DNA from: Porphyromonadaceae bacterium UBA7180
Lineage (GTDB): Bacteria > Bacteroidota > Bacteroidia > Bacteroidales > Muribaculaceae
Direction: 5' to 3'
Assembly (NCBI GenBank): GCA_002491165.1
Contig: DKVK01000084.1
Span: 1-24,241 of the forward strand
Length of the DNA: 24,241 bases
Shown: piece after piece, positions 7,306-13,905 of the stretch
Numbering within the stretch: position 1 is the stretch's first letter
How the letters are laid out: each line of letters starts with the position of its first letter
The notes under the pieces: model-generated
Told to the model about the DNA's origin: nothing
Database searches by the model: none
The model's input: only the letters and a program-made list of their open reading frames with translations
Position numbers and translations under genes: made by a program

Positions 7306-8298
7306 TCAGAAAGGTTTGCGGTATTTGTCGGCGGCGGCTTCCTCGCCGGCTTCCTCCAGGATGCTCAGATAGGAGGCGTAGCGGCTTTCGGAGATGAGGT
7401 GCTTCTCCAAGGCTTCGCGGACGGCGCAACCCGGCTCGCCCGTGTGTTTGCAGTCGCTGTAACGGCAGTCGGCGCCTATACGGAATATCTCCGGGAAATA
7501 GTGCGACACCTCTTCCGGCTTGAAGTCAATGACTCCGAACCCCTTTACGCCCGGGATGTCGATGAGCCATCCGCTGCTCGGCAGCGCTATCATCTCCGAG
7601 AAGGTGGTGGTGTGCATTCCGGTGTGGTGCATGTCGGAGATTTCGCTGGTGCGCAGGTTGGCACCGGGCACGAGTACGTTTATTAGTGACGATTTACCAA
7701 CGCCGCTGTTGCCCGCCATGAGCGAAATTTTGCCGCTGACGGCCTCGCGCAACACATCCATCCCTTCGCCCGTGACGGTGGAGGTGAAGAGAGTGGGGTA
7801 GCCGGCGGTGGAGTAGAGGTACTTCATGGCGTCGGCTATCTGGCGGTCTTCGTCGTCCCAGAGGTCGGCCTTGTTGAGCACCAGCGTGGCGGGGATGTCG
7901 TAGGCTTCGGCGGTGGCCAGGAAACGGTCTATGAAAGTGGTGGTGCACACCGGCTCGCGCAACGTGGCTATGAGGAAGGCGCGGTCGATGTTGGCCGCCA
8001 GGATGTGTGACTCTTTCGAGAGGTTCGAGGCGCGGCGTATGATGTAGTTGCGGCGCGGGAGCACGCGGGTGATGTAGTCGGCATCGTCGGCGGCGTGCGA
8101 GACGAGCACGCGGTCGCCCACGGCCACGGGGTTGGTTGTGCGTATCCCTTTGATTCTGAAATTGCCTTTCACGCGGCAGGGGACGTCCGTACCGTCGCCC
8201 AGGCGCACAGTGTAAGCGCTGCCGGTGTTGCGTATAACGGTGCCTTCGCCGCGCGGCTCGCCGGCCTTCGTCCTCGCATTGCTACCTTTCTTTGCCAT
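7306..8298 (-). CDS. rsgA: ribosome small subunit-dependent GTPase A
   Basis: A 330-residue circularly permuted GTPase that acts late in 30S subunit maturation. Domain order is N-terminal OB fold (about 15-80), permuted GTPase (about 90-265) and C-terminal zinc finger. The G4 motif NKAD (142-145) precedes the G1 P-loop GNSGVGKS (196-203), which is the hallmark permutation. The switch segment has GMHTTT (227-232), and G3 is DIPG (247-250) where DTPG is more common. The zinc ligands of the C-terminal finger are Cys278, Cys283, His285 and Cys291. The basic, disordered N-terminus (MAKKGSNARTKAGEPRG) is usual for the Bacteroidetes form. A TAATTTTG box 23 nt upstream of the start gives it its own promoter, independent of the toxin-antitoxin genes upstream. 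Confidence 0.97.
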   Translation of the reverse strand: MAKKGSNARTKAGEPRGEGTVIRNTGSAYTVRLGDGTDVPCRVKGNFRIKGIRTTNPVAVGDRVLVSHAADDADYITRVLPRRNYIIRRASNLSKESHILAANIDRAFLIATLREPVCTTTFIDRFLATAEAYDIPATLVLNKADLWDDEDRQIADAMKYLYSTAGYPTLFTSTVTGEGMDVLREAVSGKISLMAGNSGVGKSSLINVLVPGANLRTSEISDMHHTGMHTTTFSEMIALPSSGWLIDIPGVKGFGVIDFKPEEVSHYFPEIFRIGADCRYSDCKHTGEPGCAVREALEKHLISESRYASYLSILEEAGEEAAADKYRKPF

Positions 8299-8320
8299 AA
8301 CAGTTTTTTACTCTTATAAT

Positions 8321-8328
8321 CAAAATTA
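8321..8328 (-). promoter_or_regulatory. promoter -7 box (TAATTTTG) for rsgA
   Basis: An exact TAnnTTTG match on the minus strand lies 22 nt before the rsgA start, in the 37-nt gap after the antitoxin gene. No clear -33 box is present. Confidence 0.5.
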
Positions 8329-8335
8329 CAGTGAG

Positions 8336-8653
8336 TTAACGTGAGTAGAAGCAGGGCTCGAGTATTCCCAGATTCAGGGCAGATTCTATTTTGGTAATAG
8401 TTTCGATGGAGAGGTTTTCCGTTCCCTTTAAAATTCTGGAGACATACTGTTGAGAGCAACCCATTCTCTGGGCGAGTGATTTTTGTGTCAATCCTGCTTC
8501 TTCCATTTTGTCAAGCATCATCATGGCGATTCTCCGTGAATACCGGAGCCACGACTTGTTGGCCGTTCTCCATTCCGCGTTTTTGCGCCATTGCGAAGGC
8601 GTGGAACTGCCATGAGCCTTTAATCCCGCAATTATTTCCTCCTTGCGTTTCAT
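8336..8653 (-). CDS. XRE-family HTH protein, antitoxin-like
   Basis: A 105-residue DNA-binding protein. Residues 43-95 form a Cro/C1-type helix-turn-helix: LTQKSLAQRMGCSQQYVSRIL covers helices 2 and 3, with SQQYVSRIL as the recognition helix. The N-terminus (1-40) is charged and helical, as in HigA-like antitoxins. Its ATG overlaps the stop of the upstream reading frame (TGA at 8650-8652), the usual toxin-first, antitoxin-second layout. That upstream frame is broken by two stops, so the antitoxin is orphaned in this strain. It probably still represses its own operon through the palindrome at 8983-8998 (inference). The partner could also be something other than a classical toxin. Confidence 0.85.
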   Translation of the reverse strand: MKRKEEIIAGLKAHGSSTPSQWRKNAEWRTANKSWLRYSRRIAMMMLDKMEEAGLTQKSLAQRMGCSQQYVSRILKGTENLSIETITKIESALNLGILEPCFYSR

Positions 8654-8940
8654 CTTATCTCAGTTAAATAATCAGTAAAAGAGTCCAAGTCCACAATATC
8701 ATTATCAAGTAAGAACCTTCTGACATTCTCCATTCTCGCCAATTCAATCAAGGTGTGTTCCCTCTCTTGCTTAACATCCGTAATTTTAAAATATGAGGCT
8801 AAATCTCCGATATTTCTTTTGAAAAATGAGCGAAGCTATGAAACATCATTTCATTGGTCAAAAATGGTTTCAAGGACGTTGTCAAGACAGTTGTCATATC
8901 TTACAGCCCAGAGATTTTCAGTGATTCTGTCAAATTCCAT
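8650..8940 (-). pseudogene. broken toxin gene upstream of the HTH antitoxin
   Basis: The frame from ATG at 8940 reads MEFDRITENLWAVRYDNCL and continues to IFDQ, then meets TGA (8851-8853), NDVS, then TAG (8836-8838). After that it reads on in the same frame as LRSFFKRNIGDLASYFKI and a charged helical C-terminus (LARMENVRRFLL) to a TGA at 8650-8652 that overlaps the antitoxin ATG. The two stops lie where Trp (TGG to TGA) and Tyr (TAC or TAT to TAG) would fit, so two point mutations explain them without any frameshift. From memory, related Bacteroidetes proteins are about 180 residues. At 97 codons this copy may also have lost its middle, between about residues 58 and 60. Promoter, operator and antitoxin are intact. 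The family name is uncertain. Confidence 0.7.
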
Positions 8941-8955
8941 ATTTTAGATTTTGTG

Positions 8956-8987
8956 CAAAGGTAAGCATTATTTCTTAATTACACAAC
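8956..8987 (-). promoter_or_regulatory. promoter of the toxin-antitoxin operon
   Basis: On the minus strand GTTG (8984-8987), a 20-nt spacer and TACCTTTG (8956-8963) fit the TTTG-N20-TAnnTTTG pattern with one mismatch. The toxin pseudogene ATG at 8940 is 15 nt downstream of the -7 box. Confidence 0.6.
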
Positions 8988-8998
8988 TTTTAAGTTGT
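8983..8998. promoter_or_regulatory. palindromic operator overlapping the -33 box
   Basis: ACAACTT-TT-AAGTTGT has two perfect 7-nt arms around a 2-nt centre. It covers the -33 element at 8984-8987. That is where an XRE-type antitoxin dimer would bind to shut off its own operon, as in HigBA-like systems. The assignment is inference from position and symmetry. Confidence 0.55.
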
Positions 8999-9134
8999 AT
9001 CGGGATGCTGTTTGGAGGTTGATGATAAAGAATCATCGGGCGCGAAATAATGCTCTTTCCTTAGTATTAAAACAATTGTGAGGATGATTTGTTAAATAAA
9101 ATAGAAGGTCGGGAAATCGGAAAAGTGCGGATTT

Positions 9135-9166
9135 TTTGGCCAAGTGTAAATAATTTTGTAATTTTG
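9135..9166 (+). promoter_or_regulatory. full-consensus promoter of the winged-helix gene
   Basis: TTTG (9135-9138), 20 nt and TAATTTTG (9159-9166) match the Bacteroidetes consensus fully. A second TAATTTTG copy (9151-9158) directly precedes the -7 box. The start codon is 40 nt downstream. Confidence 0.7.
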
Positions 9167-9206
9167 CACCGACATACAGAAATTAATAATAAATTTTAAG
9201 GTAAAA

Positions 9207-9413
9207 ATGACTATCGAATCAATTGGCACATGGGCCGGCGAAGTTTACAAGGCCCTTGAAAATGCCCCGGAACACACATTGGGCATGAAAGGCCTCAAAA
9301 AGGCAACAAGACTGAAAAAAGATGAGATTATGTCGGCTCTCGGCTGGCTTGGCCGCGAGGGTAAAATCGACATTATCCCCAACGATGAAGAAATCCAGGT
9401 TGTGCTTCTCTAA
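9207..9413 (+). CDS. small winged helix-turn-helix protein (DUF2582-like)
   Basis: A 68-residue protein made of a single winged helix. Residues 8-20 form helix 1, 26-46 the helix-turn-helix (GLKKATRLKKDEIMSALGWL), and 48-68 the two-stranded wing (GREGKIDIIPNDEEIQVVLL). Size and pattern match the DUF2582 winged-helix family of Bacteroidetes, which is thought to bind DNA but has no assigned regulon. It is a stand-alone unit, with a perfect promoter at 9135-9166 and a strong terminator at 9441-9482. That arrangement suggests steady, independent expression. Confidence 0.85.
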   Translation: MTIESIGTWAGEVYKALENAPEHTLGMKGLKKATRLKKDEIMSALGWLGREGKIDIIPNDEEIQVVLL

Positions 9414-9440
9414 ACGGCACGCCTCTCAACGGCTAAATAG

Positions 9441-9482
9441 TCAGGACAGACGGCCTATTTGCGGCTTCTGTCCTGATTTTTT
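9441..9482 (+). terminator. intrinsic terminator after the winged-helix gene
   Basis: TCAGGACAGA (9441-9450) pairs perfectly with TCTGTCCTGA (9467-9476), followed by six T. This is a classic rho-independent terminator 28 nt after the stop. Confidence 0.9.
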
Positions 9483-9496
9483 GTGCGGGTAAGAGG

Positions 9497-9527
9497 AGGT
9501 TATTGATGTTATGTAGGTTATTGATGT
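9497..9527 (+). repeat. short direct repeat AGGTTATTGATGT, two copies
   Basis: Copies at 9497-9509 and 9515-9527 have an 18-nt period, between two terminators. No function is evident. Confidence 0.5.
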
Positions 9528-9560
9528 GTCGTATGTGATTTATGTTGCGGATGTCTTTAA

Positions 9561-9604
9561 ACAAAAAAACCGGAGCATCACCTCGACGATCCGGTTCTTT
9601 TTTT
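9561..9604. terminator. bidirectional terminator, mainly for the tonB-like gene
   Basis: AACCGGA (9568-9574) pairs with TCCGGTT (9590-9596). It is preceded by an A-run and followed by CTTTTTTT, so it works on both strands. It lies 77 nt beyond the minus-strand TonB-like gene's stop and would be its terminator. Confidence 0.8.
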
Positions 9605-9680
9605 GTTATGAAAGCAAATAAAATCTAAGTGTTATCTCATAGTCGGGGGAGGGGAGAGTGTTTGTAGTTACCGGCGCCCG

Positions 9681-10121
9681 TCATTTGCGGAAGGGCACCG
9701 TCTGTATTACCCTTACGGGGACCGGGTGGCCGTTGAGACGGCCCGGCTGCCAGTCGGGCATGTTGGCGATTATCCTGACGGCTTCGCGGTTGAGCGACTC
9801 TTCCACTCCTTTGAGGATGGCTATGTTCGACACCGAGCCGTCGGCTTCGATGACAAACGAGAGTGTTACGCGCCCCTGGATGCCCCGTTCGTAGGCACGC
9901 CGGGGATAGTGCCTGGTGTTGTTGATGTAGCTGACAAGTTGCGCTTGACCGCCCGGGAAGGTGGGCTTCTGCGTCACGTAGTCATATTCGTAGACTTCTT
10001 TATAGACGGTTCCGGAGCCGTGGCCGGCGGTGCAGTGCACCCGGCATTTCTGCGCGCTCGCTCCCGGAGTGAAGGAAAGGACCGCAAGTCCTGCGACGGC
10101 TATCTGGAGTAAGGTGGTCAT
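9681..10121 (-). CDS. TonB C-terminal domain protein, exported
   Basis: A 146-residue protein. Residues 1-23 are a cleavable signal peptide (hydrophobic 4-17, cleavage after ASA). Residues 52-146 are a TonB C-terminal domain: PTFPGGQAQLVSYINNTRHYP at its start, then RGIQGRVTLSFVIEADGSVSN, the NREAVRIIANMPDWQPG helix and the VPVRVIQTVPF closing strand. TonB proteins pass energy from ExbBD to outer-membrane transporters and need an inner-membrane anchor. This one appears to lose its hydrophobic N-terminus, so it may be a free periplasmic domain, unless the signal stays uncleaved as an anchor. Two Cys (26, 30) follow the signal. It has a perfect promoter (10173-10204) and a terminator (9561-9604), so it is monocistronic. 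Confidence 0.88.
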   Translation of the reverse strand: MTTLLQIAVAGLAVLSFTPGASAQKCRVHCTAGHGSGTVYKEVYEYDYVTQKPTFPGGQAQLVSYINNTRHYPRRAYERGIQGRVTLSFVIEADGSVSNIAILKGVEESLNREAVRIIANMPDWQPGRLNGHPVPVRVIQTVPFRK

Positions 10122-10172
10122 GGTTATGGTTATCCTTGTTCAGCGTCCGGAGTTTCTCTCCGAACTTGTGTG

Positions 10173-10204
10173 CAAAAATAACCGCTTTTATTGGAATATG
10201 CAAA
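10173..10204 (-). promoter_or_regulatory. full-consensus promoter of the tonB-like gene
   Basis: On the minus strand TTTG (10201-10204), a 20-nt spacer and TATTTTTG (10173-10180) match the consensus at every position. The start codon is about 50 nt downstream, with AAGGATA as a possible ribosome site. Confidence 0.7.
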
Positions 10205-10361
10205 CCGTTTTTAAGCATTTAAGATTTAAGTATTGTCATTTAACTTTTTTTACACCTAAGCGTTAACTCTGTGTTAAAAAACAAGGAGAACGGGAGGGTT
10301 TTATCCTTGAAAAAACCGTCCGGAAATATAATAGAGCGGCTACTGTGGCGTTATTTAAGTG

Positions 10362-11375
10362 ATGAAAAGACTGCTGAGCATAGCCATGATAGCGAGCGTC
10401 GGTGCGGTATCTTCCGCGCAGACGGGGTCGCAGGCATACAATTTTCTCGAGCTCCCGTCGTCGACGCAGGCTTTCGGCCTGGGCGGCGCCGCGCCCGCCG
10501 TCATCAACGACGACGTGAATCTCGTGGACCAGAATCCTGCCCTCATCGGCCCGGAACTCGACAAAAAGGTTTCGCTGGGGTATATGCGCTGGCTCGGCTC
10601 CACCAACTACGCCGCCCTGCGCTACGGCATGGCCGCCGGCGAACGCGGGGCCTGGGCTGCCGGACTGCGATACATTGACTACGGGTCGATGACCATGACG
10701 CTGCCCGACGGCACCGAGAGCGGCTCCTTCACCCCCAAGGATCTCGTCTTCGAAGGCGCATATTCCCACGACTTCTCCGACCGCCTGCGCGGCGGCATCA
10801 TGATGAAGATGGTCTACAGCAACTACGAGCAGTACACCGCTTTCGCCATCGCCACCGACCTCGGCATCAATTATTACAACGAGGACAACGACCTCTCGCT
10901 CGGCGTCGTGGTGAAGAACCTCGGCGGCCAGGTGAAGCGTTTCGACCAAAAATACGACCGCCTTCCCATCGACGTGCAGATAGGCTACATGCAGGGGCTC
11001 GGCTCCTCCCCCTTCTCGCTGGCCATTACAGCTACCCACCTCACCAAGTGGAACCTCCCCTATTACAAGCATGATGACAAGGACACCGATACCACCGTGG
11101 AGAAACATTCCTCGTTCGGCTCCAACCTGTTCCGCCACCTCATCTTCGGCCTGCAATACCAGCCCTCGGACAACTTTTACCTCAACCTCGCCTATAACTA
11201 CAAGACGCGCACCGACATGTCAACGTACCACCGCAGTTTCCTCTCCGGTTTCTCTGCGGCACTGGGCATCAACGTCAAGTCGTTCCGCTTCGGCGTGGGT
11301 GTCGCCATGCCCCATAGCGGCGGAACCTCATTGATGATCAACGTTTCGACTGCTCTCGGTGAACTCCTCCACTGA
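10362..11375 (+). CDS. porQ: PorQ-like type IX secretion system protein
   Basis: A 337-residue outer-membrane beta-barrel protein of the PorV/PorQ (FadL-like) group. PorQ belongs to the surface attachment complex that anchors type IX-secreted proteins. The ATG at 10362 is chosen over a GTG directly before it. Residues 1-19 are a signal peptide (cleavage after SSA). The mature protein opens with YNFLELPSSTQAFGLGG and INDDVNLVDQNPALIG, the conserved PorQ N-terminal pattern. The rest alternates barrel strands with Asp/Asn-rich turns and ends in a short strand (SLMINVSTALGELLH). In Bacteroidetes porQ often sits next to cmk, and it does here, except that an AT-rich insertion separates them. No protein in this window shows an obvious type IX C-terminal sorting domain. 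Confidence 0.85.
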   Translation: MKRLLSIAMIASVGAVSSAQTGSQAYNFLELPSSTQAFGLGGAAPAVINDDVNLVDQNPALIGPELDKKVSLGYMRWLGSTNYAALRYGMAAGERGAWAAGLRYIDYGSMTMTLPDGTESGSFTPKDLVFEGAYSHDFSDRLRGGIMMKMVYSNYEQYTAFAIATDLGINYYNEDNDLSLGVVVKNLGGQVKRFDQKYDRLPIDVQIGYMQGLGSSPFSLAITATHLTKWNLPYYKHDDKDTDTTVEKHSSFGSNLFRHLIFGLQYQPSDNFYLNLAYNYKTRTDMSTYHRSFLSGFSAALGINVKSFRFGVGVAMPHSGGTSLMINVSTALGELLH

Positions 11376-11389
11376 TAAATCCCAGGATA

Positions 11390-11421
11390 AGGTTTAATCC
11401 TGACGCAAAACCTGTCTTTTT
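11390..11421 (+). terminator. weak terminator after porQ
   Basis: AGGTTT (11390-11395) pairs with AAACCT (11408-11413), followed by GTCTTTTT. A 6-bp stem is marginal. If it works, cmk needs another promoter within the AT-rich insertion. Confidence 0.4.
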
Positions 11422-11466
11422 AAAAGATAATATATTACAGATACCATATATACAATTAATGATAAA

Positions 11467-11694
11467 ATGATATTCAAAAAAAAACCAAAACTTCCTAATT
11501 TATCCTTATATTGGGTATCAATGGACTCTGAAGGTTGGGATAATAATGATTTCTTTCCAAGTTTCAAAGATTATGTTGATAATTCTAAAGGTAAGAGTTT
11601 ATATGAAGAAGATTTAGAAAAACTTAAAGAATGGAGAGAAAATAATCCTAATTGGGAAATAAATGCAGTTTCTCAAAAAATTTGGAAGATATGA
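11467..11694 (+). CDS. small AT-rich orphan protein of unknown function
   Basis: A 75-residue ORF, MIFKKKPKLPNLSLYWVSMD at its start, acidic and Trp-rich towards the end (WRENNPNWEINAV). I do not recognise the family. Base composition is foreign: by hand count 32% GC at 11521-11580 and 25% at 11581-11640, against 68% in cmk at 11941-12000. Its stop overlaps the start of a second small ORF (ATGA at 11691-11694). Small acidic soluble proteins of this kind are often immunity proteins or accessory orphans, but nothing here proves that. Confidence 0.55.
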   Translation: MIFKKKPKLPNLSLYWVSMDSEGWDNNDFFPSFKDYVDNSKGKSLYEEDLEKLKEWRENNPNWEINAVSQKIWKI

Positions 11695-11918
11695 AAAATT
11701 ATAAATTATATAACATTGGAGATATAGTAGAAATAATCCATTCTCACTCTGATGATAAAGGAAAAATAGGTAAAATATATGAAAAAGATAATAATAGCCA
11801 TCGACGGCTATTCCTCGTCAGGCAAAAGCACAATGGCCAAGGCGTTGGCCAAAGCCGTCGGTTACGTCTACGTAGATTCCGGCGCCATGTACCGCGCCGT
11901 CACCCTCTATGCCCTTGA
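11691..11918 (+). pseudogene. truncated AT-rich ORF running into cmk, SH3/KOW-like start
   Basis: The ORF begins MKNYKLYNIGDIVEIIHSHS and continues DDKGKIGKIYEKDNN, a pattern like small SH3/KOW-type beta barrels (GDIVEI...GKIGKI). From about codon 36 it reads cmk DNA out of frame and becomes Arg-rich nonsense up to a stop at 11918. The sensible part ends where cmk begins (ATG at 11779), so this looks like a gene cut off at the edge of an insertion. It overlaps the previous ORF by ATGA, which points to an incoming two-gene unit of which only the 5' part of the second gene remains. Confidence 0.5.
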
Positions 11919-12477
11919 CCACGGCATGATAGCCCCCGACGGTACCCCCGACGCCGAGGCTCTCGTGGCAGCGCTCCCCGGCATAGAAATCCGTTTCGAG
12001 GTGAACCCCGGTACCGGCCTTTCCGAAACACTGCTCAACGGCGTGAACGTGGAGCGCGAGATACGCTCGCTCCGCGTCTCGGACCACGTCAGTCCCGTAT
12101 CGGCCATCCCCGAAGTGAGGGAACGCCTCACCGCCATGCAGCGTGAGCTGGGCCACGACCGCGGCATTGTGATGGACGGCCGCGACATTGGCACCACCGT
12201 GTTCCCCGACGCCGAGATGAAGGTCTTCGTCGACGCCTCCCCCCAAGTGCGCGCCCGCCGCCGCTTCAAGGAGTTGCAGGAAAAAGGTATGCCGGCCGAC
12301 TATGACGCCGTGCTGAAAAATATCCGCGAGCGTGACCACATAGACCGCACGCGTGCCGTATCGCCGTTGAGAAAGGCCGACGACGCCGTGGTGCTCGTCA
12401 ACGACCATATCTCCATCCCCGAGCAAATGGCCTGGCTCATAGACCTTTACCACCAAATTACTTCCCGTCTCCAATGA
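11779..12477 (+). CDS. cmk: cytidylate kinase
   Basis: A 232-residue kinase that phosphorylates CMP and dCMP with ATP. P-loop GYSSSGKS at 10-17, the NMP-binding DSGAMYRA at 33-40, DGRDIGT at 133-139, an Arg-rich lid (RARRRFKEL, 158-166) and RERDHIDRTRAVSPL (183-197) are all present. Length is normal. The stop overlaps the ispH start (ATGA at 12474-12477), opening the coupled run cmk-ispH-tadA. Upstream is the AT-rich insertion, so its transcription source is unclear: read-through from porQ or a promoter in the insertion. Confidence 0.97.
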   Translation: MKKIIIAIDGYSSSGKSTMAKALAKAVGYVYVDSGAMYRAVTLYALDHGMIAPDGTPDAEALVAALPGIEIRFEVNPGTGLSETLLNGVNVEREIRSLRVSDHVSPVSAIPEVRERLTAMQRELGHDRGIVMDGRDIGTTVFPDAEMKVFVDASPQVRARRRFKELQEKGMPADYDAVLKNIRERDHIDRTRAVSPLRKADDAVVLVNDHISIPEQMAWLIDLYHQITSRLQ

Positions 12478-13349
12478 GGGTGAACATTGAAATAGACGAA
12501 CATTCCGGCTTCTGCTTCGGTGTGGTGACGGCCATCGAAAAGGCCGAACAGACCCTCGAGACCGACCGTCGGCTATATTGTCTCGGCGACATAGTGCACA
12601 ACTCTTCGGAGATGGAACGCCTCGCCAACAAGGGGCTGCGCACCGTCACCCACGAGACTTTCGGCACTCTGCGCGACGCCAAGGTGCTGCTCCGCGCCCA
12701 CGGCGAACCGCCATCCACATACGCCACCGCACGCCGTAACAACATCGAAATCATCGACGCCACCTGCCCCGTGGTGCTCCAGCTGCAAAAGCGCATCAAG
12801 ACGGCTTACGACGCCGCCCGCAATGCCGAGCGTAAACCCCTGATTATCATCTACGGGAAACCGGGCCACGCCGAGGTGAACGGCCTCGTGGGGCAGACCG
12901 AAGGGCACGCGGTGGTAATCCAGGGCATAGAAGACCTCGAGGGGCTCGACTTGACGCGCGACATCCTCCTCTACTCCCAGACCACCAAGAGCCTCGAAGG
13001 TTTCCGCCAGATAGTGGAGGCCATCGAGAGCCGCAAGACCGGGGGGAGTTTCGAGTGGTTCGACACCATCTGCCGCCAGGTGGCCAACCGCATGGAGCAC
13101 ATACGCCGCTTCGCCGCCTCGCATGAGGTGATAATCTTTGTCAGCGGCCGCAAGAGCTCCAACGGGCGCGTGCTTTTCGCCGAATGTAGCCGCGTCACGC
13201 CGCGCTCATACCTCGTGTCGAGTGCTGAAGAAATAGACCCCAAGTGGCTTGAAAACGCTTCGTCCATAGGCATTTGCGGCGCCACGTCCACCCCCCGGTG
13301 GCTCATGAACCGGGTGCGCGAGCACCTTATAAACCTTTGCGGCAGATGA
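12474..13349 (+). CDS. ispH: 4-hydroxy-3-methylbut-2-enyl diphosphate reductase
   Basis: A 291-residue iron-sulfur enzyme that catalyses the last step of the MEP isoprenoid pathway, making IPP and DMAPP from HMBPP. The three cluster ligands are Cys14 (GFCFGV), Cys98 (DATCPVV) and Cys200 (DTICRQ). Substrate-site residues are present: His42 (IVHN), His76 (RAHGEP), His132 and Glu134 (GHAEV), Ser228-Asn230 (SSN) and Ser272 (ATSTP). It is coupled by ATGA overlaps to cmk before and tadA after. A cmk-ispH pairing is common in bacteria, where the two are sometimes fused. Confidence 0.97.
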   Translation: MRVNIEIDEHSGFCFGVVTAIEKAEQTLETDRRLYCLGDIVHNSSEMERLANKGLRTVTHETFGTLRDAKVLLRAHGEPPSTYATARRNNIEIIDATCPVVLQLQKRIKTAYDAARNAERKPLIIIYGKPGHAEVNGLVGQTEGHAVVIQGIEDLEGLDLTRDILLYSQTTKSLEGFRQIVEAIESRKTGGSFEWFDTICRQVANRMEHIRRFAASHEVIIFVSGRKSSNGRVLFAECSRVTPRSYLVSSAEEIDPKWLENASSIGICGATSTPRWLMNRVREHLINLCGR

Positions 13350-13858
13350 TTCCCGTCACACAGGAAGAGACGGACCGCCATTTCATGTCTTTGGCCCTTG
13401 CCGAAGCCGAAGAGGCGCGACGGCTGGGCGAAATTCCCATCGGCGCCGTCGTAGTCGTAGGCGGAAGGGTGATTGGGCGCGGCCACAACATGACCGAACG
13501 GCTGCGCGATGTCACAGCCCACGCCGAGATGCTGGCCATCACCGCCGCCGCACAACACCTTGACGGCAAATACCTTACGCAGTGCACCCTATACGTCACC
13601 GTAGAGCCGTGCCTGATGTGCGCCGGAGCCCTTGCCTGGTCGCAGATAGGGCGCATAGTCTACGGCGCCCCCGACCCCAAACGCGGCGTCTCTACATATT
13701 TTCCCGCTCCGAAAGAAGAGGAGACCACGCGCCGCCCTAGTTCCACAAAACTCCGCCCCACGCCTCCTTTCCACCGCCGCACGCGCCTGACAAGCGGCGT
13801 CCTCGCCGAAGAGTGCGCCGCCCTGATGAAAGCCTTCTTCGCCCGAAAGCGCCGCTAA
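13346..13858 (+). CDS. tadA: tRNA adenosine(34) deaminase with extended C-terminal loop
   Basis: A 170-residue deaminase that converts A34 to inosine in tRNA-Arg(ACG). The start at 13346 lies in the ATGA overlap with ispH. Zinc and catalytic residues are His59 and Glu61 (AHAEM) and Cys89 and Cys92 (PCLMC). GAPDPKRG (107-114) and SGVLAEECAALMKAFF (150-165) are typical. Between them lie 35 residues rich in Pro, Arg, Lys and Thr (115-149), noticeably longer than the segment I remember in other Bacteroidetes TadA proteins. The extra part is basic and could contact tRNA or be disordered. It is the last gene of the cmk run. Confidence 0.93.
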   Translation: MIPVTQEETDRHFMSLALAEAEEARRLGEIPIGAVVVVGGRVIGRGHNMTERLRDVTAHAEMLAITAAAQHLDGKYLTQCTLYVTVEPCLMCAGALAWSQIGRIVYGAPDPKRGVSTYFPAPKEEETTRRPSSTKLRPTPPFHRRTRLTSGVLAEECAALMKAFFARKRR

Positions 13859-13905
13859 ATTAATTATTTTTAATAAACTATGGCTTCGCTTTAAAAAATT
13901 TTTTC

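Noticed and set aside
8836..8853. Selenocysteine or stop-codon read-through as an explanation for the two stops in the toxin frame
   Set aside because: One stop is TAG and one TGA, five codons apart, with no hairpin evident nearby and no selenoprotein-like family. Two loss-of-function changes are simpler.
8753..8947. Plus-strand ORF of 64 codons opposite the toxin pseudogene
   Set aside because: It is the complement of the broken toxin, which has a better start, promoter, operator and stop/start overlap.
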